A model generated the notes under the pieces. That model was not told where the DNA came from and ran no database searches. It saw only the letters and a program-made list of their open reading frames with translations. DNA of 39,093 nt. It comes from Chryseobacterium elymi. GTDB lineage: Bacteria; Bacteroidota; Bacteroidia; Flavobacteriales; Weeksellaceae. Location of the stretch: the NCBI RefSeq assembly GCF_003385495.1, contig NZ_QNUH01000027.1, forward strand, positions 1-39,093. Reading direction: 5' to 3'. Below are positions 32,701-39,093 of the stretch, piece after piece. The translations under genes and the position numbers were made by a program. How positions within the stretch are numbered: position 1 is the first letter of the stretch; the number at the start of each line of letters is the position of its first letter.

Positions 32701-34227
32701 CTATCTCTTTCTTCCGCCAAGACCAAACATTCCCAGGATGGCTTTTGCGCCTTCACGCATCAAGGTGCTGGTAAATGTTCTTCCGGCCTTACTCTGAAGC
32801 ACCTGTTCAAACATTCCCGGCTCCTCTTTCACAGGTTTTGTCTTCTGGGCCTGTGCCGGGGTTTGAGCTGCCTGCTCCATTCTGTTGGTCAGTATTTCAT
32901 AAGCCGACTCTTTGTCAAGGAGCTGTTCATATTTAGCGACTAAAGAGGAATTTCCTGTAAGTTCTGAAATTTCAGCATCATTCAGAATATCCATTCTTGA
33001 TTCCGGAGAAATCAAATAGGTATGAACAAGAGGTGTCGGGATTCCTTTTTCATCCAAAGCCGTTACAAAAGCCTCACCAATCCCAAGATTCTGAATCAGG
33101 TTTGATGCATTATAAAATTCTGTTGTAGGGTAATTTTCAACGGCTTTCGTGATTTCTTTTTTATCTTTCGCTGTAAATCCTCTCAAAGCGTGCTGAATCT
33201 TTAATCCCAGCTGAGACAAAACATTTTCAGGAACATCGCCCGGAATCTGTGTGATAAAATAAATACCCACTCCTTTGGAACGGATCAGCTTGACCATCGT
33301 TTCAATCTGTGAAAGCAACGCTTTTGAAGATTCATCAAAGATCAGGTGAGCCTCGTCTATGAAAAGGACAAGTTTAGGTTTTCCGCTGTCACCCTCTTCA
33401 GGAAAAGTCATATAAATTTCGGCAAAAAGTGAAAGCATAAACGTGGAAAACAATTGTGGCTTATTCTGAATTTCCGCCACCCTTAAAATATTCACCACTC
33501 CTTTTCCATCTCTGGTTTCAAGAAGATCATGAACATCAAAGCTTAATTCGCCAAAGAAATCAGAAGCGCCCTGCTGCTCCAGTGCAACGATAGATCTGAG
33601 GATAGCCCCTAAAGAAGCCGAAGCGATGGATCCGTAGTTAGCCGCCAGTTCAGCTTTTCCTTGCGCATTATCCGTTACGTACTGCAGAACTTTCTTTAAA
33701 TCATTTAAATCAATTAATGGAAGACCTTTATCATCACAATATTTGAAAACAATAGACATTATACTCTGCTGGGTATCATTCAGTTCAAGGATCTTGCTTA
33801 ATAAAACCGGCCCGAACTCTGTCACGGTTGCTCTCAGCTTCACTCCTTTGCCACCGGAAATACTCATCAATTCTACCGGAAAAGCTTGTGGATTATAAGG
33901 AAGTTGTGTTTTAGCATACCTTTCTTCAATGATGGGATTCATTTGACCGGCTTCAGCTATTCCTGAAAAATCCCCTTTAATATCTAAAACCAGAGAGGGG
34001 ATTCCCGCATGGGAAAGCTGTTCCGCAAACACCTGGAGCGTTTTTGTTTTACCTGTTCCTGTTGCTCCTGCAATAAGACCATGGCGGTTGATGGTTTTCA
34101 AAGGAATTGTAACGTTAACTTCCGGTACTACTTCTCCGTCCAACATCCCTTTTCCCAATATAATGTGTTCTCCTTTCGGAGTATATCTTGCATTTAGTTC
34201 TTCAATAAATTGTGTTTTATCTGCCAT
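32701..34227 (-). CDS. HerA-like ATPase (DUF853 / YjgR family)
   Basis: This 508-residue P-loop ATPase of the HerA/FtsK superfamily has Walker A GATGTGKT (54-61) within 'HGLIAGATGTGKTKTLQVFAEQL'. Walker B is 'KPKLVLFIDEAHLIFDESSKALLSQIETMVKLIRSKGVGIYFITQIPGDVPENVLSQLG' (about 280-340). DUF853 opening marks are 'HIILGKGMLDG' and 'SLVLDIKGDFSGIAEAG'. A Gln/Ala/Pro-rich linker near 455-475 separates the C-terminal tail 'FTSTLMREGAKAILGMFGLGGRKR'. HerA proper pairs with NurA in archaea; no partner nuclease adjoins it here, although an exonuclease gene lies 182 bp downstream. The physiological role of YjgR-type proteins is not known. Confidence 0.88.
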   Translation of the reverse strand: MADKTQFIEELNARYTPKGEHIILGKGMLDGEVVPEVNVTIPLKTINRHGLIAGATGTGKTKTLQVFAEQLSHAGIPSLVLDIKGDFSGIAEAGQMNPIIEERYAKTQLPYNPQAFPVELMSISGGKGVKLRATVTEFGPVLLSKILELNDTQQSIMSIVFKYCDDKGLPLIDLNDLKKVLQYVTDNAQGKAELAANYGSIASASLGAILRSIVALEQQGASDFFGELSFDVHDLLETRDGKGVVNILRVAEIQNKPQLFSTFMLSLFAEIYMTFPEEGDSGKPKLVLFIDEAHLIFDESSKALLSQIETMVKLIRSKGVGIYFITQIPGDVPENVLSQLGLKIQHALRGFTAKDKKEITKAVENYPTTEFYNASNLIQNLGIGEAFVTALDEKGIPTPLVHTYLISPESRMDILNDAEISELTGNSSLVAKYEQLLDKESAYEILTNRMEQAAQTPAQAQKTKPVKEEPGMFEQVLQSKAGRTFTSTLMREGAKAILGMFGLGGRKR

Positions 34228-34363
34228 CTGATCTTTTTTAACTGATAAATATAAAATTTTTTATAAAATATTCGGTCATTAAAGTCATATTACATGATTA
34301 AATTTAGTCTTAACTTGTACAAATAATACTTAATTTGGTATAAGCAAGTACAACTCATTTAAT

Positions 34364-35105
34364 ATGCAGCATTCCATTATGTTCAAGAAAAATTTACTGA
34401 TTATTTTTTCTCTTGTATTCGTAACTGTTTTCTCCCAACAAAGGACGCAGCCCGTCAAGCTAGCAGTAAAAGGAGACTATACCCATGAATCTACTTCCGC
34501 TATATTCCCGGAATTATGGTCCGGATTTCAGCGGGAAGCGATCTACTCTTATGATCTTAAAAACAATCATTTGGCAGTAGGATATGTTCAACAAAAAACG
34601 AAAAAAAATAAAACAACACTTACTATATACATTTATCCTAAAAAAGAAATTGATAATCAGCTATTAAGAAATGAGCAGAACACCCGACATCGTTCTATCT
34701 CCCGTTGTTAAAAGAGATTCTATGATGATTAATTCTACGATTGCAGCCGCACAAGCAAAAATTGAATGGCTGGGTACTCATTTAGAAAAGAAAGAACTGC
34801 TCACAGGCTTCTGTGATATGAATATTGAATCTGAGACATTTGCCATTGAAAAAATGATAGAATTTTATAAAACCCATGAAAAAGATTGGGCGATGGACCG
34901 GGATACTAAAAAGTATTTTGATGAAATGATCAGAATAGCAGACAACGGAAAAATTAAAGATCACATTTACGAAAAGTATAACAGATTGATTAATTATGAA
35001 CAAGGTGCAGCCAGAAAAGACGATTATATCCAGTTCAAGATAGACAAAAATATTTCAGAAGATACCAATCAGATTTTATACAAAATATTTTATAAATTAG
35101 AATAA
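34364..35105 (+). pseudogene. Exported protein gene, probably split by a frameshift
   Basis: Two open frames in different phases overlap by 41 bp. The first (34364-34711; a second possible start is 34379) has a signal peptide 'FKKNLLIIFSLVFVTVFSQ' and 'ELWSGFQREAIYSYDL', then 'TTLTIYIYPKKEIDNQLLRNE'. The second (34671-35105) continues as 'RTPDIVLSPVVKRDSM' and a mostly helical, charged region to the end, with no signal peptide. The 'TIYIYP...LRNE' pattern is familiar from intact Chryseobacterium secreted proteins that continue well beyond it. An indel between about 34675 and 34700 would therefore restore one protein of about 245 residues. Two coupled genes remain possible. The function is unknown. 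Confidence 0.6.
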
Positions 35106-35219
35106 ATAAAGTGTATATAGATTAATTCTATCATTATAGTTTCCCTATAATGACCCGTTTTAAAAATAAAACCCGATTTTTGTAGATTAATATCAACAAC
35201 AAAATTGTTTATAAATAAG

Positions 35220-36629
35220 ATGAAAGTTGAACAAATATACACCGGATGCCTTGCCCAGGGAGCATACTATATTGTATCAGAAAATGAAGCTGTGATTATT
35301 GATCCGCTAAGAGAGGTTAAACCTTATCTGGATCGCCTTGACAAAGACAATGTTACCTTAAAATATATTTTCGAGACCCATTTCCACGCTGATTTTGTTT
35401 CAGGACATTTGGATCTAAGTAAAAAAACAGGAGCTCCTATTGTATATGGACCTACTGCTCAACCTGAATTTGAGGCTATCATTGCTGAAGACAACCAGAT
35501 TTTTGAGATCGGAAAAATAAAAATAAAAGTACTGCATACTCCGGGACATACCATGGAGAGCACAACCTATCTTTTAATTGACGAAAACGGTACTGAAACT
35601 GCTATTTTTACTGGTGACACTCTGTTTTTAGGTGATGTTGGAAGGCCCGACCTCGCGCAAAAAGCGACTAATCTTACTCAGGAAGATCTTGCAGGAATCC
35701 TGTATGACAGCCTTCATGCCAAAATTTTACCACTTGACGACAGCATTACAGTATATCCCGCACACGGAGCTGGTTCAGCATGTGGAAAGAATATGCAGAA
35801 GGAAACCGTAGATATTTTGGGAAATCAGAAAAAGACCAATTACGCGCTTAATCAACCGGACAAAGAATCCTTTATCAGAGAAGTTCTTGACGGTCTTACT
35901 GCTCCTCCGAAATACTTCGGAATGAATGTCGCTATGAATAAAGGTGGCTATGAAAGCATGGATGTTGTAATGAACAAAGGCCTGAATCCTGTTGCTGTAG
36001 AAGATTTCGAAGCATTGGCGGAAGAAAGCGGAGCATTGATTTTAGATACAAGAAGCCCGGCGGAATTCCATAAGGGATTTATTCCGAATTCTATCAACAT
36101 TGGCCTTAAGGGAGATTTTGCCCCTTGGGTAGGAAATATGATCGTAGATGTAAAACACCCAATTCTGCTTGTAAGTGATGAAGGTACTGAAGAAGAAGTA
36201 ATCACAAGATTAAGCAGGGTAGGTTTTGATAATGTTTTGGGGTACCTGGGCGGGAGTTTCAATACCTGGAAAGATGCTGGTAAAGAAACGGATGAGATTA
36301 AAAGGATCTCTCCTGCTGAATTTGCAGAACAGTTCACTGAAAACACTAAAGTTATTGACGTAAGAAAATTAAGCGAGTATTCCGCTGAACATGTTGACAA
36401 TGCATTTAACAAGCCACTAGACACGATCAGTGACTGGGTAAAAACCATTGACGACTCTGAACATTTCTTCCTTCACTGTGCCGGGGGGTACAGAAGCATG
36501 ATTGCAGCAAGCATACTTAACTCACACGGAATCAGGAATTTTACTGAAATAGAAGGTGGCTTCAACGGCATCAAAAAGATAGAAAAATTGCCTACAACAG
36601 ATTTTGTGTGCCAATCAAAAACATTGTAA
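35220..36629 (+). CDS. MBL-fold hydrolase with two rhodanese domains (persulfide dioxygenase-like)
   Basis: This 469-residue protein has a metallo-beta-lactamase domain (1-240) with metal motif THFHADFVSGH (53-63), 'LHTPGHTMEST' (about 108) and 'FTGDTLFLGDVGRPDL' (about 130-145), as in ETHE1/persulfide dioxygenases. Rhodanese domain 1 (about 265-355) has 'ALILDTRSPAEFHKGFIPNSINIGL' but its active loop reads 'ILLVSDEGTEEEV', with no Cys. Rhodanese domain 2 (about 370-465) has 'FFLHCAGGYRSMIAA' with the catalytic Cys. It probably oxidises glutathione or low-molecular-weight persulfide to sulfite and moves sulfane sulfur. The ATG at 35220 is preferred over a TTG five codons upstream. It heads a run of a rhodanese lipoprotein and a thioredoxin. 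Confidence 0.9.
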   Translation: MKVEQIYTGCLAQGAYYIVSENEAVIIDPLREVKPYLDRLDKDNVTLKYIFETHFHADFVSGHLDLSKKTGAPIVYGPTAQPEFEAIIAEDNQIFEIGKIKIKVLHTPGHTMESTTYLLIDENGTETAIFTGDTLFLGDVGRPDLAQKATNLTQEDLAGILYDSLHAKILPLDDSITVYPAHGAGSACGKNMQKETVDILGNQKKTNYALNQPDKESFIREVLDGLTAPPKYFGMNVAMNKGGYESMDVVMNKGLNPVAVEDFEALAEESGALILDTRSPAEFHKGFIPNSINIGLKGDFAPWVGNMIVDVKHPILLVSDEGTEEEVITRLSRVGFDNVLGYLGGSFNTWKDAGKETDEIKRISPAEFAEQFTENTKVIDVRKLSEYSAEHVDNAFNKPLDTISDWVKTIDDSEHFFLHCAGGYRSMIAASILNSHGIRNFTEIEGGFNGIKKIEKLPTTDFVCQSKTL

Positions 36630-36630
36630 C

Positions 36631-37008
36631 ATGATAAAAGGAAAGGTTGCAGGATACTTCGTTGCTATTATTTTAACGTTAACAGCCTGTACAACAAAAA
36701 GTAACAGCCTCGCCCAAAAGGTTGACATCAGAGAAATGGTCAACAGTTCAGATGTCACTTTAGTCGATGTAAGAATTCCTGAACAATATCAGGCAGGAAC
36801 CGCAAAAGGGGCCGTCAATATTCCACTGGCTGAAATACACAACAATATTGATTCGCTTAAAGGCCAGAAAGTTGTGGTCTTCTGTAATAAAGGAATTCAG
36901 GCTGATCAGGCTATGGAAATCTTAAAGAAAAATGGAGTGGAAGCTTATGACGGCACCAGCCTGCAAAATGTGAAAGGAATTCAGAACGAGAAAAAATTCG
37001 GAAAATAA
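36631..37008 (+). CDS. Rhodanese-like lipoprotein
   Basis: This 125-residue protein has a lipoprotein signal ending in TLTAC (C20) and one rhodanese domain: 'VTLVDVRIPEQYQAGTAKGAVNIPLAEI' and the active-site loop 'VVVFCNKGIQADQAMEIL' with C85. It is probably anchored in the periplasm or outer membrane and may transfer sulfane sulfur from thiosulfate or persulfides. It begins 1 bp after the stop of the MBL-rhodanese gene, a clear sign of co-expression. The loop CNKGIQ differs from the classic CxxGxRS, so the substrate is uncertain. Confidence 0.88.
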   Translation: MIKGKVAGYFVAIILTLTACTTKSNSLAQKVDIREMVNSSDVTLVDVRIPEQYQAGTAKGAVNIPLAEIHNNIDSLKGQKVVVFCNKGIQADQAMEILKKNGVEAYDGTSLQNVKGIQNEKKFGK

Positions 37009-37019
37009 AAATACTATAT

Positions 37020-37049
37020 CATTAAGATTTATTTTTTTGAATCTTAATG
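37020..37049 (+). repeat. Perfect inverted repeat between the rhodanese and thioredoxin genes
   Basis: CATTAAGATT and AATCTTAATG (10-bp arms) flank a T-rich 10-nt loop. No T run follows on the plus strand. It may be an mRNA hairpin or a weak terminator that lowers thioredoxin expression relative to the upstream genes. Confidence 0.5.
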
Positions 37050-37071
37050 GTTTAAATAAAAAACCAAAACT

Positions 37072-37371
37072 ATGTCACAAAAGTTTCAAGAAATCATTAA
37101 TTCGGAAAGGCCGGTACTTATTGACTTTTTTGCCACATGGTGCCAGCCGTGCAAAGTACAGTCATCCGTATTGAATACCGTAAAGGAAAATATTGGCGAT
37201 GGTGCCAGAATTATCAAAGTAGATGTGGACCAATATCCGGCTATTGCTGCACAATATGGTGTACGTGGAGTTCCTACCTTGGCTGTCTTTAAAAATGGTG
37301 AGCTTTTATGGAAAGAGAGCGGTGTACATGATGTGAATACACTCACTGAGCTGCTTAAACAATATGCTTAA
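37072..37371 (+). CDS. Thioredoxin
   Basis: This 99-residue thioredoxin fold has 'PVLIDFFATWCQPCKVQSSVL' with active-site C24 and C27 and cis-Pro 'RGVPTLAVFKNGEL' at about 75. The active site is WCQPC where the standard one is WCGPC, a change likely to alter redox potential. There is no signal peptide, so it is cytoplasmic. It lies 63 bp after the rhodanese lipoprotein, with a hairpin between, and ends at a convergent terminator. Its place suggests reduction of persulfides or of the sulfur-transfer enzymes upstream. Confidence 0.92.
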   Translation: MSQKFQEIINSERPVLIDFFATWCQPCKVQSSVLNTVKENIGDGARIIKVDVDQYPAIAAQYGVRGVPTLAVFKNGELLWKESGVHDVNTLTELLKQYA

Positions 37372-37372
37372 T

Positions 37373-37420
37373 CAGGTGAGGCTAAGGCTGAGATTCAATC
37401 CTAACCTTAGCCTCAACCTG
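37373..37420. terminator. Convergent terminator between thioredoxin and nitrilase genes
   Basis: Long stem CAGGT-GAGGCTAAGG pairing with CCTTAGCCTCAACCTG, 15 base pairs with a single bulged base, and an inner loop. It lies exactly between two convergent stop codons. A strong T run is absent, so the stem length must do most of the work. Confidence 0.65.
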
Positions 37421-37423
37421 AAT

Positions 37424-38176
37424 CTATAATTCAATTGAAAATTGGTCTCTGTCATTCAGAAACTGGAAGTGCTGTCTGAAGTCTTTTAATTCATCCATAT
37501 TCCACTCTGCGGCCACAATATTTCCATTCTTTTGTGAAATTTCTGTTCCATCTGCAAAAAAGCAATGTGAACTTTCCTGATAAAAAAGACCATTCCCATC
37601 GCTCCCGATTCTGTTTAAACCAAATACAAAAGACAGATTTTCTATTGCTCTGGCTTTTAACAGATGCTCCCAGGCTCCTACTCTTTTTTCAGGCCAGTTG
37701 GCCACATACAAAATAGCATCGTAATCATCATTATTTCTTGCAAAAACCGGAAAACGAAGGTCATAACACACCTGCAGTAAGATTCGGAATCCTTTATAAT
37801 TTACAATAACCCTTTTATCTCCGGGAGAATACACTTTATCTTCTCCCGAAAAAGAAAACAGGTGTCTTTTATCATAGAAAACAGTTTCTAAGCCAGGCTG
37901 AACGAAATACATTCTGTTATAAAACTTCCCGCCTTGTTCTACCGGAGCGCTTCCGCAAACGGCGGCATTTTTTTCTTTTGAGATTTTTTTCAGGAACTCG
38001 AGGGATTCTTCATTTCTGTCTGAAACTTCAGCAGCATCCATACAGAAACCGGTAGAGAACATTTCCGGAAGCAGGAAAATATCAGCTTCCACATCTTTAA
38101 ACTGATCTTCGATCAATTGAAAATTTTTGTCTTTATTTTTCCAGACAATATCCAAATTAAGTCCTGCAATTCTCAT
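37424..38176 (-). CDS. Nitrilase superfamily hydrolase, omega-amidase type
   Basis: This 250-residue carbon-nitrogen hydrolase has the catalytic triad E38 (LLPEMFSTGF), K103 (YDKRHLFSF) and C137 (LLQVCYDLRFP). The segment 'GAWEHLLKARAIENLSFVFGLNRIGSDGNG' (about 165-195) is typical of the YafV/Nit2 branch, which hydrolyses 2-oxoglutaramate and 2-oxosuccinamate to the oxoacids. There is no signal peptide. The gene is alone, convergent with thioredoxin and divergent from the DUF6646 gene. The branch is inferred from motifs; other amide substrates are possible. Confidence 0.88.
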   Translation of the reverse strand: MRIAGLNLDIVWKNKDKNFQLIEDQFKDVEADIFLLPEMFSTGFCMDAAEVSDRNEESLEFLKKISKEKNAAVCGSAPVEQGGKFYNRMYFVQPGLETVFYDKRHLFSFSGEDKVYSPGDKRVIVNYKGFRILLQVCYDLRFPVFARNNDDYDAILYVANWPEKRVGAWEHLLKARAIENLSFVFGLNRIGSDGNGLFYQESSHCFFADGTEISQKNGNIVAAEWNMDELKDFRQHFQFLNDRDQFSIEL

Positions 38177-38280
38177 ACACTTTGTTAAATAACTTCAATA
38201 AAAATACGATTTTTCAATGATTTCGGTTCTATTTTTGATGAGGATATTTCATTATTATCATTTTATAAAAAGTAAAGTTT

Positions 38281-38721
38281 ATGAAGAAATTGTTATTTGT
38301 GTTGATGATTGCTTTTTTCGGAACGGCAGCCAACGCACAGGCGTACACCGGTAAAGGTGACCAAAAGATTCAGCTGGGACTGAGTGCCTGGGGATACGGA
38401 ACAGGAGTTACGGGAACTTATGATTATGGACTGAACAAGCTGATATCTGTTGGAGCTGGACTTAATGCTTATTTCGGAGATTATAAAGACCATGATAAAG
38501 ACAACCGTGTTTTTGTTTTCGGAAGATTGAATTTCCATCTTAATGAAGCACTTGATTTACCTGCAAAATGGGACATTTATCCGGGGGTTGATGTTGGTGT
38601 ACTTGGTAAAGATTTTGGAATTGGAGCACATATTGGAGCCCGTTACTTTTTCACGGAGAAAGTGGGCGTTTTTGCAGAAGTAGGTAACAACGGCAGCATA
38701 GGTGTTTCTTTTAATCTGTAA
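38281..38721 (+). CDS. Outer-membrane beta-barrel protein, DUF6646-like
   Basis: This 146-residue protein has a signal peptide (MKKLLFVLMIAFFGTAANAQ). Alternating strands follow with glycine turns: 'KIQLGLSAWGYGTGVTGTYDYGLNKLISVGAGLNAYFG', 'RVFVFGRLNFHLNEAL', 'WDIYPGVDVGVLG', 'GIGAHIGARYFFTEKVGVFAEVGN'. It ends 'GSIGVSFNL', a terminal strand with a final hydrophobic residue, as in outer-membrane barrels. It resembles the small flavobacterial family DUF6646. About eight strands suit an OmpW/OmpX-size barrel. The function is unknown. A terminator follows at 38741-38767. Confidence 0.8.
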   Translation: MKKLLFVLMIAFFGTAANAQAYTGKGDQKIQLGLSAWGYGTGVTGTYDYGLNKLISVGAGLNAYFGDYKDHDKDNRVFVFGRLNFHLNEALDLPAKWDIYPGVDVGVLGKDFGIGAHIGARYFFTEKVGVFAEVGNNGSIGVSFNL

Positions 38722-38740
38722 GATTCTTTAAATATATGAC

Positions 38741-38767
38741 AAAGCTTCTCATTTAGAGGGGCTTTTT
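38741..38767 (+). terminator. Terminator of the DUF6646 gene
   Basis: AAAGCTTCTC pairs with GAGGGGCTTT (10 bp, two G-U pairs) around a 5-nt loop, ending in TTTTT. Confidence 0.72.
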
Positions 38768-38768
38768 A

Positions 38769-38799
38769 TTTGGCATAGTTTTGATAATTGTTACCTTTG
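38769..38799 (+). promoter_or_regulatory. Promoter of the rseP-type gene
   Basis: TTTG, a 19-bp spacer, then TACCTTTG: both boxes and spacing match the Bacteroidetes consensus. It starts directly after the DUF6646 terminator and ends 24 bp before the ATG at 38824. Confidence 0.75.
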
Positions 38800-38823
38800 C
38801 AAATTAAAATCTAAAATTTATTA

Positions 38824-39093
38824 ATGGAATTAGCAATCAAGATTTTCCAGTTCATACTAAGTATTTCTATTTTAGTGGTTCTTCATGAGCTTGGACACTT
38901 TTTACCGGCAAAATGGTTTAAGACCAGAGCTGAGAAATTCTTCCTGTTTTTCGATCCATGGTTTTCTATCTTTTCAATGAAGAAGATCAACGGAAAATGG
39001 CAGTATAAATTTCTTTCGAAAAACCTTCCGGACACAGAAACTATCGTAGTAGACGGGAAAGAGACAGAAGTTCCTATCGATATATCAAAACTT
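38824..39093 (+). CDS. rseP: RseP-type site-2 zinc metalloprotease, N-terminal part (cut by window edge)
   Basis: The frame is open for 90 codons to the end of the window. It begins with a membrane helix 'IKIFQFILSISILVVLHELGHFLPAKWFKTRAEKFFLFFD' containing the HExxH zinc motif as HELGH (about 21-25), diagnostic of M50 intramembrane proteases. The continuation 'PWFSIFSMKKINGKWQYKF' fits flavobacterial RseP. RseP cleaves anti-sigma factors within the membrane in response to envelope stress. The PDZ domains and second metal motif lie beyond the window. Confidence 0.9.
   Translation, partial: MELAIKIFQFILSISILVVLHELGHFLPAKWFKTRAEKFFLFFDPWFSIFSMKKINGKWQYKFLSKNLPDTETIVVDGKETEVPIDISKL

Noticed and set aside
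35205..35219. TTG start five codons upstream of the MBL-rhodanese ATG
   Set aside because: The family begins at MKVEQIYTGCLAQ, and the A-rich leader before the ATG suits translation there.
1..39093. CRISPR arrays, tRNA/rRNA genes, transposases, prophage genes
   Set aside because: Looked for and not found: no spaced identical repeats, no CCA-ending cloverleaf-like segments noticed, and no DDE transposase or phage structural motifs in any frame.

Overview
The window looks like a chromosomal segment of a flavobacterium of the Chryseobacterium/Elizabethkingia type (family Weeksellaceae). This rests on a type IX secretion (T9SS) sorting domain, a PorD/DUF4835 protein, a Bacteroidetes-type omega subunit, DUF5687 and DUF6646 proteins, AT-rich spacers, few Shine-Dalgarno motifs, and promoters of the Bacteroidetes form TTG-N17-23-TAnnTTTG. 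I see no rRNA, tRNA, CRISPR array, insertion sequence or prophage. Most of it is core genome; the unusual material lies in spacers and in a few decaying genes.

Layout, left to right. (1) 1-4354, leftward: a T9SS-sorted secreted protein followed 4 bp later by a very large RHS-type secreted protein that runs off the left edge. (2) 4355-4848: no intact gene, but an AraC-type DNA-binding fragment and two leftward terminators. (3) 4849-8362: class I Fe-S fumarase with a small His-tailed membrane protein (leftward), divergent from class II fumarase fumC (rightward). (4) 8363-8685: a candidate Cys-rich double-glycine peptide that lacks a normal start codon, then a bidirectional terminator. (5) 8683-10880: a two-gene ABC exporter (ATPase plus DUF5687 permease). 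(6) 10931-16287, leftward: bamD, rpoZ, coaBC, porD-like, recN. (7) 16391-18835: a tetR-type regulator divergent from tatD-like, tcdA and rnpA. (8) 19108-19716: a DUF4126 membrane protein, convergent with (9) 19774-26514, leftward: miaB, a TonB-C lipoprotein, a TPR protein, a sigma-54 activator, lptE and a Glu-rich TPR protein. (10) 26634-27754: three tandem TonB-C-like genes, only one intact. (11) 27841-34227, leftward: poxB, lysA with a candidate leader-peptide/terminator region, a DEDDh exonuclease fused to a degenerate GIY-YIG domain, and a HerA-like ATPase. (12) 34364-35105: a probably frameshifted secreted protein. (13) 35220-37371: an MBL-fold/rhodanese protein, a rhodanese lipoprotein and a thioredoxin, a likely sulfane-sulfur handling operon. 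(14) 37424-39093: an omega-amidase-like nitrilase, a DUF6646 barrel and the start of an RseP-type site-2 protease.

Functionally the window combines envelope biogenesis (BamD, LptE, PorD-like, RseP, DUF6646), central metabolism (two fumarases, pyruvate oxidase, CoA and lysine synthesis), tRNA modification and maturation (MiaB, TcdA, RnpA) and DNA repair (RecN, exonuclease). The most interesting leads are the Lys-rich 23-codon leader ORF plus terminator ahead of lysA, the six-Cys GG-leader peptide after fumC, the decaying TonB-C gene array, and the clean palindrome inside the tetR promoter. All function calls come from motif recognition; no database search was run.
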